Part shown: positions 13,414-26,205 of the stretch, in pieces
Layout: each line of letters starts with the position of its first letter
Numbering within the stretch: the first letter of the stretch is position 1
DNA from: Epiperipatus broadwayi
Lineage: Eukaryota > Onychophora > Udeonychophora > Euonychophora > Peripatidae
Assembly: GCA_028023455.1 (NCBI GenBank)
Contig: JAQFVV010000500.1
Location: 331,740-395,739 of the forward strand
Direction of reading: 5' to 3'
DNA: 64,000 nt
Program-made: the position numbers and the translations under genes
The notes under the pieces: generated by a model
Told to the model about the DNA's origin: nothing
The model's input: the letters and a program-made list of their open reading frames with translations, nothing else
The model's database searches: none

Positions 13414-14264
13414 CACATGTTTAAGTAAATCTAGCATAGAGTGTTTGTATCATTAAAATATAACTTTAAAATGTTAATCATGTATTTTTATTTTATGACA
13501 AGTCAAAAATGTTCAGAAATTATTAGCCATATATCTGTGTGTTTAACGTGTTAAGTAAACCTATTAATTTAATTTTGTTTTATGTTAATCAAATAGAGCA
13601 CATATGTAAAATTTAATCATTTTTAAAATTTTATTAAATGTCAATTGAAATGTATTCATTGTATATTCTAAAATGCATATCTGTACACACACACATATAT
13701 ATATATGTCTTGAATAAATCCATTAAGAGGTACTGTAAATTACAATATGATACTTTTATTGTATATTAATCAAGATCAGAAGGCTTAATTTATGTGTATA
13801 GCTATCTTCTACAGATCTTATTTTCATTTTTTATTATTAATAAACTTGTATTTTATTGTTAAAATTATTCCAGTAAACTTAATTTTCAAGTTTTAAAATA
13901 TTCTATATTTGCATCATTTGTCACAATATAGTAATAGAGCTTATGTTCTCTGAGCTAGATTCGTGCATAATGATCTAATATATGAAAGGGGATGTATATT
14001 AGTGTTTATGCACATCCAGTGATGATGATGATTTTTCCCATCAATCATCATCATCCTGATGGTGAGAGAATAATATTCTGTAAATCCCATGCACTATATT
14101 TTATTTTAGTCTTATTAGAAATTAATTTTATAATTGTCAAATACATTAATGGTACTAAGTGGCCAGAGCATTGATGATGATCAACATGTTTTAATATTAC
14201 AGCATTATTATTAATGATTATGTATTCTAATGGATGAGCACTTAGTTGGTGCATCCCAATTAAG
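13101..14264. other. AT-rich DNA with dinucleotide runs; no gene seen
   Basis: The stretch contains (AT)n at about 13386-13412 and (CA)n/(TA)n at about 13686-13708. A small imperfect palindrome of ATGATGATG and CATCATCAT lies at 14022-14056. No coding or RNA gene was recognised. Confidence 0.3.
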
Positions 14265-14345
14265 TTTTAAATAATTGCCCAAGTTGGCAAAGGTTAAATA
14301 GTTGGCCTGGTCTACAGTAGACCCATTTCAAATCCTGTCACCAGA
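14265..14345 (+). mobile_element. Possible tRNA-derived SINE remnant (different family)
   Basis: The order of elements is tRNA-like: TTGGCAAAGGTTAAATAGTTGG resembles a D arm/A box, GGTCTACAGTAGACC is a perfect short anticodon-arm-like hairpin, and CATTTCAAATCCTG resembles a B box. It matches none of the S1 SINE copies. Acceptor stems are not convincing, so it is unlikely to be a working tRNA. Confidence 0.4.
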
Positions 14346-17300
14346 TTGGCTATTGATTTATTTTGATTGTTGGTTATTCATGATGATGAATGGTTATTTC
14401 TTTTGAGTATTACTTATACTTATTTGAATGCTTATAATTATTGATAATGCTGGTGCATTTATAGTTACTTATAATTGCTCTAAGGTTTTAACTGGGCCGA
14501 TCTCATGCTATTATAATATAATACTTTACTTAAATATTGAATTTTTTATTTTATTAACTTGGTATGGAGATGTTTTCCCATCACCCCATGATCATTTGAA
14601 GGATCACCCCACCTTCACACCGTGAATCCCATCTTGTTATAATATATATATATATATTGTGAATGTGCAGTGACGATGTTTCTTTAGTAACGACAAAAGA
14701 GAAATATTAAAAAAAAAAAAAATTACTTAATTAATATAAAATAAATAATAACAATGAATAATAACAATAAAAAATTATACAAAATATGTAATAAATATTG
14801 GTATATGTTTCCTAAATCTAATTTAAACTTGGGATATCAAAAGTGTGTTATCAGGCAGTGTTGTGAAGACACTAACATTAAACAGGAATAGGTTATTTTT
14901 TAAAAAATCCTCAATTTAAATACTGCAGAATAATAATTATCATCATAATCATAAAAGATAAATGTTTTATGGTCATCCTTAATTAGTTTATTTCACTAAC
15001 TAATCAATTATCAATCAATCTCACTTAATAAAGTTGGAGAAAGTTTCACTCTTTTAAGAAAAGCAAGTACAAATCATTACTTAGCATACCCAAATGATAT
15101 TTACTGTATTGGGCTTATTTATTTTCCCTCAAGATCTGTTACTGGATTCAATTGCAGGCTTAAATGTTAGGAATGCTATTCTACTAACAAAATATAACTA
15201 GATCATTAGGTTGCCTTGTTACAGATTTATTCATCTACATAATGATGTAACTCCATTTTAACTTTGAGGTTGAACTTAAAAACCCATAAAACATACAATA
15301 ATTGCAATATAGCACAGTTTTATATAAGTTTAATAGTTACTTATGTTTATACAACCTAAACCTAAGGTAAATCATATTTAATCCCATTCAATATCAATAA
15401 TAATATTATTAAATAAAATATTACCTGCACAAGTTATAGTAATACAGGAGAAACTTTATTACATTAAACAATAATATTATTAACTAAGAAAAAAACAATT
15501 ATGAGAAAATGCGTTAAATAATCCTCAAACGATTATGACGATTTAAAAATTATCCCAATGAAATATTGATACTTGCAAAATATATCAGAGCTCTTGAGAA
15601 TTTACAAGCAGTTTTAAAATAACAGCATCACAGATCATGTAAAACACAAATAATTTCATTCTGGGCACAACGTAAAGGTTAATAAATTCAATTTATCATG
15701 CTTGCTGATTCAAGGTAAGTTACATTCAATACATTAATCCATTTTAAGATTGCTTATTACTTGGATCTTTATAATATTTAATATTTGCTTTGATAATCCA
15801 CAATTCAGGCGTGGCATTTAAATATTTAGCTTTCGTAATCCATTATCCATTGAATGTTATTTAAATATTTAGCGTTGATAATCCATAATGCAATTTCTTA
15901 AGCCCTGGATACAAATTTGTAGTTTATTCCATGCAGCAATTTAATTCATTTGAATGGATGCTATCATTACTTCTTTAACTTGAGATATAAAATTAATCTA
16001 TTCATTTATAGATCTTTAATCCATGGTGCCAGTAATTCTAATCGGATCTATGATAAAGCAAATAGTTTAACATCTACAACAAAATTATTTTCATTATTTT
16101 TTGAATCACATTTCTCGAAGCTACAAGTTTACGGAGGGATATTTGAGTTGAAAAAAAAATATTGTTTAAAGTTTTTCCTTACATAATTAAACATAAGACT
16201 ATTCAACAACATTGAAACGAATATGCATCTTTTCTTGTTGTGAAGAAAAGTTATTTTTATAATAATTTGAAATAAACACCAGCTACTTATTTGAAATTAA
16301 ATATAATTTTCCAATGATCAGCTATTTATAAACCATTAATTTCAATTGATGAAATAGTGAAACAGCATTCCATAAATCAATTTATTCATTTTTCCACTAA
16401 CAGATGTCTGTAATAAATGAGCTCTTTTGAAATAAAGAATTAATTAATTAATAATGGTTTTTAGTTTATTTGTTGTTATCTATATTTATCCTAGAATGAT
16501 GAGAAGTCATTTGCCAAGTAGATGACAAACAAAATGACTCTTTAAAAATTTGAACTTGTTTAGGTTCTGAATGCAATAAAATTTTGTAAAGGCTGCTAGA
16601 TTTTCCAAATTTCAGCTTTTATACCAGTTACATGATGTCTAGATTACAGAATATTCTCTATCATGCATTGGGGATCTTGTTTGTCCGCGAAATATTGGGA
16701 AAATGTTGTCATGGTTACTGCAGGGCGAAATGTTAGAGTTAAGATTTTTTAAATCAAAGCGGTAAAATTTTAGAAACACTGTTCAAAAATTAAGTAAAAA
16801 AGGAAAATAATAATTTCAATCTTCAATTTGGCCTGATAATAAATAATTTCTTGTTTAATAAATGCTCTATCAACTAAATCTTTGCTAAATAAAAATCTAA
16901 ACGCGTAAGTTTCCACTTCCACACACACGCACGCAAAATATTTAGTACGTGCAGAAAAATAATTATTAAACAATAGTCAAATTTTTATTTAAAATGTGTA
17001 AACTATTACTATTATTATTAAAAAAGAAAATAAAAAAAAAGAATAAAGATTAAGTATTGGATATAAGAATAATGAAGCAATATATATACTTAAAACTTCC
17101 ACTCTTATCCCAAAGATGCATTTTATGCTGAAACAGTATTCTTTATTTGATCCAAGTCAAAATCTCTTACCCATGTTTTCAACACTTGTTCAGTATTTAT
17201 TAATACCAAATTATTAAACTTTGATTTCCAAGTGTCAAACTTTCTTCATTTACTACACTAACACCAACAATCACTTCCAATAAATATATTATATCCATGT

Positions 17301-17725
17301 TAGGGGTAATCTTTAGTTTAATAAATAATTAATAATAAACATTAATACCTTTACCCTAAGTGTTTAATGTCAAAATTGTGAGCACAATATGAGATTACTA
17401 TCTGTAAATAAAATTAGATCTAAGAAAGAGACTTAGGCATTGTATTGAGAATGTAACTTAATATGAAATAGAGATGAGGAGTATTAAAAAAATAAGGCAT
17501 AAACATTGAAATCTTTAGAGAGTGAGAGAGTAGTATATATTGAAAAAAATAGATTAGCAATGGAAACAAAATTTTATTTTGATGAAATTATAAAGAATTG
17601 AATTAGAGATATGATTAAATGAAAAGAATTTCTGAAATATGTGGCAGAATGAATTTTGGAATTATAAAGACAGAGTTAGCAAAAAAAAAAAAATTAATAA
17701 ATTTAAGTGAGACAATAGCAATGGC
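14346..17725. other. AT-rich DNA without recognised genes
   Basis: It contains a (TA)n run at 14641-14658 and a short repeated phrase (AATATTTAGC with GATAATCCA) at about 15795-15885. The small open frames have no recognisable domain. Confidence 0.3.
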
Positions 17726-17897
17726 TAATATTTCTGTAGTGTAATTTTCACTACATCAGTCTCACACAAGATAGAGATTGGCTTTTATCTGCTTTTAACG
17801 TTTTGTGAAAGGATGTAACCATAAAATTACCCTACAGAAATATTATTTATTATTGGATAATCTCTAGTCCAATGAATGACTAATAAAAATTATTAAT
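17726..17897. mobile_element. MITE family M, copy 1
   Basis: The terminal inverted repeats are AATATTTCTGTAGTGTAA at the left and the complement of TTACCCTACAGAAATATT at the right. The interior contains CTCACACAAGATAGAGATTG and TTTTATCTGCTTTT, shared with copies at 18983 and 23640. The right arm extends outward through TCTCTAGTCCAATGAATGAC, which occurs inverted at the left of the third copy. No open frame is present. Confidence 0.7.
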
Positions 17898-18982
17898 ATA
17901 GCATTGGCTATTTGAAAATTAGAGTAAAAGACAAAGTAGTCTATCTAGATTATGGGACTTGTACATATAATTAGTGATGATCATATAAATGAAATATGCA
18001 AATTATAGAATAAGTACATTTATCACCTAACTAAAAACATTATGATATCACATAAACACAAGTTTCTTCAAAACATTTTTTTACACAATATCCATGAGTC
18101 TATGGTTTTTGATATAGAATAATTTATTATTGAAAAAGAATATAAATAATACTGTTAAATAATAAATTACATATAAATAAAGAATTACAATGCTGAATAT
18201 ATCTATAATGATAGATAATACTCTCTTTAAAACTATTAGTTATTTATAATTGATCTTTTAGCTAGAACATTCAATTATTTATGCAATAATGAGTATGACT
18301 TTTCTTTGTTATTATTTAGATTATTGTTATGAATAACTGCAACCACAGACATAAACTTTTAATTTGTTGAGTTTATATTGACATTTAGTTTAATTCTTTA
18401 AAAATAAAGAAATATAGTTACCATAATTTTTTATCATTATATTTTTATATCATTTCAATATTTGTTTGCAAAATTTTAAAATATAAAAAAATAGTTCTGT
18501 TTTTGTCAATCAAAAATTTCGATCAAATTAAACTAATTAGCAATATAAACTTAATTGTTTTAAAAATTTGCTCTTCTGGCTAAACTGTTCAAGATAATCT
18601 ACTATATACAGCAGCAGCTATACACTTATTGCATAAATTATAAACATTGTAATAAGAGGACAGATTAATTATTTAAAGAGTGTATTCTTTATTGTTATAT
18701 ATATATATGTCTCCATTTATTTTAAAGACTACAATGTACATCCAAAATCATATTGAATAAATTAAGTGAATGTAAACATGTAAATGTATGAATGTATGTA
18801 AATTACTTAACTTTATTTTTTCAATAATGACTACGACAGAATACAGTCAAAACAAAAGAAATGCTTTGGAGAATTTTATATTTCTGTGACGGGGTATAAT
18901 AAAATAAATTTTATTCAAGTAAAGTGAAATTTTTAATGTTGCAATAAATTGATATTATGCATTGTACAAAGAAGTAAATATG
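17898..18982. other. AT-rich DNA; no gene seen
   Basis: This is a spacer between two MITE copies, with a (TA)n run near 18697-18708 and TGTATG-type short repeats near 18785. No feature is supported. Confidence 0.3.
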
Positions 18983-19162
18983 GCAATAATTTTTTATTAA
19001 ATATTCTTTAGACTAGAAATTACTCACATAATAAATAATATTTATGTAATATAATTTTTACTACACAACCCTCCCACAAGGTAGGGATTTTATCTGCTTT
19101 GACTCATTTATCCACTTTTAATACTTCGTGGAGGGGTGTAATTATAAACATGTAACCAAAGT
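18983..19162. mobile_element. MITE family M, copy 2 (diverged)
   Basis: The left arm reads TTTAGACTAGAAATTAC then AATAAATAATATTTATGTAA, matching the arms of copies 1 and 3. The interior has CCCACAAGGTAGGGATTTTA and TTATCTGC. The right arm is poorly preserved (GTGTAATTATAAACATG). Confidence 0.55.
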
Positions 19163-21454
19163 CATGAAAAAAGATATATGATCTCCAAAATGCTGAACTA
19201 ATACTCGTCAGTTGGCCCAGATCATGATATCTCACACATATCTTTATCATTATTTAGTATATATTATAATTTCAACATTTAAAATTTTTCTCTATTTATT
19301 TATTTATATAAATTATACAGGTACCACATGACTTTAAGCACCAAGAAATAAACTAACACATGTATATTTAGAATAATATTTTATTCAATATAATAATGTA
19401 ATCATTACACAGCCCCATTTGTAATGCTGGGCCATATGTCACAAATCATATAGAAACAAAGTAATAAATGATGTAATAATAATTTACTTATAAATATACT
19501 TATTAATTGATGTACAATGTATTTTCTTTAATAAAATTAACAAATCATGTAAGTAATTTATTCACAAAATATAATTATTAATTGATATGCAATTAATCTT
19601 TAATCTTTATATATCATAGTATCAATATATTCATAGATAATGTAACACATTTGCTGTACGTTTAACCCTGATTTCAATAAACTTAAATATAATTCTATGC
19701 ATGCATGAATTCATAAATACATTTCTTTGACTCACATGTCTCCTAACTTACACATACATATGCTCTATATTGAAGCTGTGCATATATATACAATGATATA
19801 TATATGTTGGCTTCACCATTCACTGTGGACTAACTAAGACCACAAGTCCAACCACAGTGAATGTATATTTTTTCTCGAACTTAAAGAATGACCTGCATCA
19901 ATATTTTAAGGGAAATTATTTTAAGAGGGGGGAAAAGTTAATGAAATAAAATATAAAAAAGCTAAGGGATTTTTTTTTAAATTTTTCTTTAATTTTAAAA
20001 TATGATGGCAGAAAGAGATAGGATAAATTTTCGTAATTAAACGTAACCCATTAAAGAATGCAATTATTTTATGAAAGATTTTAATTAACCAAAAGACTGT
20101 TTCTTATGAAGCTCCTCATAGACATCTGACGTCACTCTAACTCTGCCAGTTCTTATGCTAAAATATTCGTTTTACAGGTATTGAATAGATTTTTAAAAGT
20201 TCTGTAAGATGGTGACCTCTTCCGATTTATTTTACAAGTAAAAAATAAAAAAAAAACGCATTTAAACCTAAACAAAGAAAGAACATGAGTTTTGATTGGT
20301 TCTTAGCATGCTCTCAGCCGAAAAAGACATTCTGATTGGCTGGAAAGAACAAAGAAACCGCCTGATCAAAGAAAATAAAGAAAAACGCTGAGATTTTCAT
20401 TTCGAATATAATTTTAAAGAATATTAAGTATATATTCAGTAATTACAAATGATTTTCAGAGAGAATAATAAAAAAACAAAATTATTTTCGAAAAATATTG
20501 AAGATTTTAGTAAAAATATTAAAGAAATATTTAAAAGAAATATTTACTTTTCTATAACGTAAAAGTCGACCTTTTTGTTTATATTACAGCTTTTATGTTG
20601 CCGGAATTGAATATTTTAGAATAAATAAATAGCAATTTATTTTTGAAAGAACTTTCGTTCTCTTCATAACCTGAAAAATTAGTAATATACTTTTTATAAA
20701 CGTATCTGAGTTGAATTTAATATTATAGGCGAATATGTTTTAACAATAGGCTTTGTCTTCAGTTTGTGAGTTGGCCAATTAAAAGATTTGATTTTTACCT
20801 CATACAACCAATAATATAATTAGCGGTTAAAAGAAAATTGATATCAGGAAAATTTGAAACAGTAGGCTACTAATAAGTAGTTTAATTAAAAACACAATTG
20901 GGGAAAAGTAATATAAATAAAGAACTTTTCTTTTGTTCTTCAATCTGAAAAATCTGCTGAAACTCTTGCTAAGGACTCTTATATTAAGAATTTCTAGAAT
21001 TGGCTGAAAATTATTCTTTTAAAAAAGAAATTCATTTTTTTAATTCTTGCTTGCTGTCTTTTCATTGTTGCTGTAGATTATTTGCTCTACATGTATTCAA
21101 ATCCAGAACTTTGTTACTCTACAGAAATGCTGGGGTAGTTTTCTTTGCCTTCACTCTCCTGTCTCTGGAATTGAAGTCATAAAGATGTGAGCCAGCCGAA
21201 AAACCAAGAAAAATGCCTGACAAATGCCTACCCTGTAGTAATTAATTATTTCTATGGAAATATGAATAAAAAAAAACTGCCATGCAACATCAATGGAACC
21301 CATCTTGACACATACACTCTAGTTACTGGTAACTATTCTCTTATTTGAAATGTGTTTGTCTTTTTTCAAAGTAAACCTAGATATATGTTGTTTTTTTTAT
21401 TTAAACATTTTGTAAATTGTTTTTTTTAAAAAAATTGGTATTGGGCTTAATAGA
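19163..21454. other. AT-rich DNA; one hairpin, no gene seen
   Basis: A stem-loop lies at 19818-19862: ATTCACTGTGG pairs with CCACAGTGAAT, and an inner GACT/AGTC extends the stem past a small bulge. The segment 20085-20400 is less AT-rich but has no coding frame of interest. The open frame at 21000-21182 has no recognisable domain. Confidence 0.35.
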
Positions 21455-21518
21455 TATAATGGTGATGAATCTTCTTAAGTGAGGTGAAAATGCCTCACTA
21501 AACTTGGTCGCCATTATA
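21455..21518. other. Two-tier 64-nt stem-loop
   Basis: The outer stem pairs TATAATGGTGA with TCGCCATTATA (11 bp, one G-U). An inner stem pairs AGTGAGG with CCTCACT around the loop TGAAAATG. The two stems are separated by an internal loop of 12 and 8 nt. It could be a small structured RNA, a hairpin precursor or a tiny MITE; no second copy was seen. Confidence 0.45.
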
Positions 21519-22884
21519 CACTTATAATTAAGCATTTCATTTTATGTATATGTTTTAAAGCCAAAGAAAAAAAAAGAAACAAAAATGCAGAAAGTGCAAC
21601 CCCCCCCGGATTAATAATGCAGTGTTACTTATTAAGTTCTAGTTGATTGGTATAGGACTTGAAATTTAATGATTAAAGATTTGATTTATTTTTCTTTTGT
21701 TAAAAAAAAAAAGAGGCCCTTACCTATATTTCTTTTCCATATATATTTCTCCTTAATTCAATTCAAAAAAGGTTACAAACATATATGTGTATTTTTTAAG
21801 AATGTAAAATAACAAAACTTTCATTTTTCATCTAGCTGTAAAAGAGAGAGTACAGTCGCCCGTTATTTATTAATATTAAAGTTATAAAAAAGGGATTTGC
21901 CTTAACTCTGTGGTGGACTGGCTAAACATTAACTAATTTTTTTAACATGTCTGCCCCTTTGCCTAAGTGATTTAATTGTATTGGAAAATAAAATAATTAT
22001 TTTATAAGGGATTTTTTTTTTTTTTGGTTAGACTTTCATAATGTTTTGTATATGTTTACCAACTAAGGTTTTTTTTTTAAATTTAAAGGTCATTGGATCA
22101 TATTTATATTATATTGCATACTGGGTGATCTGTGGGCATGTCTCTGCACATTTTGGCACTTTCCTCACCAAGTCTACATAAGCTAACATACCCACCTTAG
22201 TCGGGATTGCAATGAAGATTAATAAAAATTGGATCTCATCTCTTTCATATATATAGAACTGGACATAAGCAACAAAACTCCATGACTGAATTCGGATCAC
22301 ACAATTAGCGAATGAATTTCATTTTCTCTAACTCAGTTTAGAGGTGGAGAGCTATCCAGTCTCGTGTTAGCCTCTTGTTAACCATTTGTGTCTCGGAACT
22401 CATCATTTCCCTCAATATTCTGTCATCTTAGTCTGCAATATTTTTTATTTATATTTATTTCAAAAACGTTCTCTGCAGAATATTATTGAAGTGTCTAAAT
22501 CAAGACTAAAAATATCCATGGGGGGGGGTCACTATTGAATTTTTTGTTAGTATCAGAGGATGGTATTTTCAATGCTTTCCTAAGAATATGTTAGTTAGTT
22601 TGGCTGGCTATCCGAATCATGTACTCTCACCATAGTGTTAATTATGTCTGTCTCTCTCTTTCAGTCATGTAACCTATCCACTGGCTAGAAATGTTCCCAA
22701 CTTATAATGTGAAGTCATTTTTTTACAGGATCTTTCTTTCATATAGCCTGCAGCTCAACTAATCAATTTGTTGTACTCTGCAAATGTAAAATAATAAAGG
22801 TTTTCTTTTGTCTTTCATTCACTGTAGCATTGTTTTTTCAATAAACCTGATCATTATATACATGCTCAAATTCCTCCTTAGAGT
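21519..22884. other. AT-rich DNA; no gene seen
   Basis: The stretch has several T and A homopolymers and a C run at 21601. Nothing coding was recognised. Confidence 0.3.
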
Positions 22885-23045
22885 CTTGTCTCTCCTTGAT
22901 CACCAGACCTAGATTAAGAATAAATTCTAGTGAGGTTTGAGGAGTAAGTTGCTTAGTAGCAATCTAGAGGAGTAGGTAAGGTTCGAACCCCCTCAACCTG
23001 CATCTCTAGGTTAGGTTAAAGCAGCTATACTTTTCATACCATTAC
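22885..23045 (+). mobile_element. tRNA-derived SINE, diverged S1 relative (copy 4)
   Basis: A perfect B box GGTTCGAACCC lies at about 22981. About 70 bases upstream, GATTAAGAATAAATTCT corresponds to GATTAAGAATTAATTCT of the S1 copy at 54 kb, and the preceding TCTCC also aligns. The 3' half after the B box does not match S1, so this is a different subfamily or a truncated copy. Confidence 0.5.
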
Positions 23046-23639
23046 AATATGTGATAGACATCAATGCTAGCTTTATCACAATAATTATTAGGAATAATAT
23101 TTTTTAGGTTTCTAATCCTGAACATAACCACTTATATAATAAGTACTAAAAGAAATGGCCTTTTGGTTCCAACCATAATGGAATGAACCATCTACACAAT
23201 AATTATAAAGTGTGTGTTTAACACAAATTCAATTTATGCAGTAATGACTCATTCTGAGATCAATTCCTAATTCATCAAACTGATAGAAATGTATGTGTAA
23301 CACTATCTAAATATAATCCAATTTTCAGTAATTAAATATAAGTTTAACGATGAACAAATAAGACTAATGAAAATAATTACACTGTTAACTACAGTTATTT
23401 GAGATTTAGTCAATTTATATATGATCAAGAGAAAAGAAAATTATATCAAAATGTAGTTGTTTTTTTAAACAGATGTGCATATCATTTTGTTTAGAAGAAG
23501 AAAAAAAATCTTTTATTAAAAAATTGAAATGAATAATGGATTGTTCATTTCAATATAGATAGCCAATTACTGCAATTTAATTGATGTGTCAAAATTAATG
23601 CCCTCATAACTTTGACACAAACTATTTAATGGAAGTGTA
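23046..23639. other. AT-rich spacer; no gene seen
   Basis: No frame, RNA motif or repeat boundary could be supported in this stretch. Confidence 0.3.
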
Positions 23640-23822
23640 TTAATAATTTTTTATTAGTCATTCATTAGACTAGAGATTATCCATTTAATAAATAATATTT
23701 TTGTAGAGGAATTTTCACAACACCACTTTCACACAAGACACTAAAAGCAGATTAAAACCAGTCCCTATTTTGTATGAGAGTGGTGTAGAGAAAATTACCC
23801 TATAAAAATATTATTTATTAAG
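23640..23822. mobile_element. MITE family M, copy 3 (best preserved arms)
   Basis: The left arm contains TTAGTCATTCATTAGACTAG and AATAAATAATATTTTTGTAG. The right end is the complement (TATAAAAATATTATTTATT). The inner hairpin is inverted relative to copies 1 and 2: AAAGCAGATTAAAACCAG here against CTGCTTTTAA-type strings there. A target duplication could not be fixed because the ends are AT-rich. Confidence 0.7.
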
Positions 23823-24483
23823 AAGCAGATATGGTATTTTGAAAATTAAATATGCTGTGGCTAAAGATATTTTGAGAATTTAAACTGATTTGTAATAAAT
23901 AAATTTCTAAGTAACTATTTGGATTTAAAAAAGATAAGGTAATGAAAAATAGAATTATAGCTTTAATTGAATTTTTAAAGATATATAGAAAATGAAATGA
24001 ATTAATATTTCCTTGAACTGAAAAAGGAATCATTAGAATATAATTGATCATTCCATTAAAAAAATTGTATTCATTGATTTTTATCATATCTAGTTATACA
24101 ACAAATAAGTTAATACATTTTTATAATGGCTTCCATAATACATAAAAAAAATTGAGAAATTGTTCTGCAGTATTATGTATTTAAGGAATAATTTTCCTCA
24201 TCAGTTGCCTTGGGGCATATGATATCCAGATGATTAATATTAAGGCATAATGATGACTTATTAAAAGTGAATATTTCATTCTGCCTTGATTAACTATAGC
24301 CATGTTAAAATAAGCTAATTTATAGTAGCATCTTTTAAATTATTATTTGTACTTTGTCATCAAGGCAGTTATAATTACTATATTAATATGAGTCAGGTTG
24401 GCTTTTATATTTATATTTATTGTTGCAGCAATATGATTCAGTTGAAAAAAGTTATAATAAAATGGAACTTCTGATTCTTTCTT
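23823..24483. other. AT-rich spacer; no gene seen
   Basis: A frame of 89 codons on the minus strand (23818-24087) is Phe/Ile/Asn-rich, as expected of random AT-rich DNA, and has no recognisable domain. Confidence 0.3.
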
Positions 24484-24810
24484 GATTAATATATAGAAAA
24501 GGCAAAACTCTCTCCAATAGTAGTGCCAATGAGAGTAATCAATGGATGCCAGAAGGCTTGTACATAAAACCCCTATCTAGTGCCTACTCATCCAATATCC
24601 CCAGACTAGTTTCTGAACTTATGGCCTTCATCAGTGAGGAGCTTTGTATCTGAGAGCACTGCACCTAGATCTTAGGATCTAATGCCTTCTGGAATCCATT
24701 GATTACTCTGGTTGGCACTACTATATGGAGAGAGTTTTGCCTGTTTTAATAACAGTAATGTGCTAGCATAAGAAATAGTGACCATGTGATGTTTAGTGGA
24801 TTAACATATA
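24484..24810 (-). mobile_element. Hammerhead element family 1, 303-bp copy with 12-bp target duplication
   Basis: The element body 24496-24798 is flanked by GATTAATATATA (24484-24495) and GATTAACATATA (24799-24810). Its left end (GGCAAAACTCTCTCC, then AATCAATGGATGCCAGAAGG) is repeated inverted near the right (24686-24747), giving arms of about 60 bp around a hammerhead-like core on the minus strand. The right terminus CCATGTGATGTTT is the terminus seen in the 36.4 kb and 59 kb copies. No protein is encoded. It is probably a Penelope-type terminal repeat or a non-autonomous derivative. Confidence 0.75.
24590..24649 (-). ncRNA. Hammerhead ribozyme family 1, weakened copy
   Basis: The minus strand keeps CTGATGA, GAAA, the short stem III ACTAGT and the cleavage-site C. 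It also keeps the near-core half of stem I (TCCTCA with TGGGGA). Stem II (AGGCC...GTTCA) no longer pairs well and the outer part of stem I has a mismatch (ATACAA against TTGGAT). Cleavage is expected to be poor. Confidence 0.65.
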
Positions 24811-26201
24811 ACTATATTGAAATAAGGCTAATTTGTAGTAAACAACGATGGAGTTAAATATTCAATTTTACACCAAGTCAATTGATTTTACAGTAGTAGT
24901 ATAAGTTGGAAGCTGTTATATTTATGTGAAACACATGTATTCTGTGGAGATATCTGTCAATTCTTTCATATAGTAATGTATTGTGCATGATGACTGGGAC
25001 TGACATCTATTTAAAAAAATATTGAACTCTATTTTTGAAATAAACTCAATACAAGTTATAGTCATACAAAGTCAACATAAAAATTAACTATTTTAAAAAG
25101 ATATTGATACTTCTCTTATGTATGTTAAACTGCAGTTTATTAATTGGAATGATTGATAATGACTTTCATTTGTCTTTTCAATCATTGTAGGCCAGATACA
25201 AGCCAGTTTTTTAATATTTATAATATTTTTTAATTCACAAAGCTTATTTTATTTTACTAAATTCATAAAAAACTTTTTTACATAAATTACCAATGTTTCA
25301 ATCATTTTTATACAGACATTTTCAAGCATAAAACATTAACAATGAAAAATCTGCACTATATCATTTAAAAAATGAAAAAAAAAGTATTGATTTTTAAAAA
25401 TTTTTAAAATAAATATAATATAGAATTTTCAACATTTTCATTTTTTATATATTGTAGATATTTTGACAACAGCCATATAAAAATGTTTGAAATGTTAGTA
25501 ATTTACATATTTTTATAAAGATTCAGTAAAATAAAGCAGGTTTCAAAAAAATATTGATTAAGAAGTATTATGAATAATTTTTTTTGTCTAACCATACTTG
25601 CTGCTTATTCATCAGTAAGTTTGCATTAGAAAAGTATAATGGAAAGTATAAGCAGGGTTGTTTATTAAATGAAGGAAAGGTTTATTGCACAGAAATTCAT
25701 AAAAAGTTCAAGGACTAGATGTGACAGAACTGGGCCATGATTCATGAATCTTGAAATCCATAATACACCATTCTATCACTGCACCAAATCATGCAACATG
25801 AAAAAATTATATAATTTATTGCTCAGGAATTCACAAAAAGTTTGAGCATTAGAAGTGTCAGAGCTGGGTTGCTATCTTTAGGTCTTGATTTCTAGCATCT
25901 GCTGATCTATCCATGCATCAGACAATGTAGGGCAAGAATATTTTTCTTTTTTTTAAAGTACCAGGTGCAATACCATTTCCGGGCATTTTAGTCTCCTCCC
26001 ACTATAAATATACTGATCGTTAAAACAGTAATGTTATTCTTCCAGTAGGAATAATTTTTGAAAATTTTTTGATTGATTTCATATTCATAAAAGAAAATTA
26101 TTTCAGAATCTTATTTAATGATAAAACATTTTTTTTATGCCATACATATTTTATTTCTTCCGATGACAAATTCACTATAAGCCGAACATATAACTGTAAA
26201 C
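24811..26201. other. AT-rich DNA; two related segments, no gene
   Basis: Two diverged direct repeats, about 25680-25770 and 25815-25900, share ATTGC(A/T)CAG(A/G)AATTCA and AAAAAGTT then GA(G/C)CTGGG. They may be a decayed SINE or tandem duplication. Nothing coding was recognised. Confidence 0.35.
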
Positions 26202-26205
26202 ATAT

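Noticed and set aside
14022-14056. ATGATGATG/CATCATCAT palindrome as a CRISPR-like or regulatory repeat
   Set aside because: It is simple-sequence trinucleotide DNA in a eukaryotic setting; there is no spacer-repeat structure.
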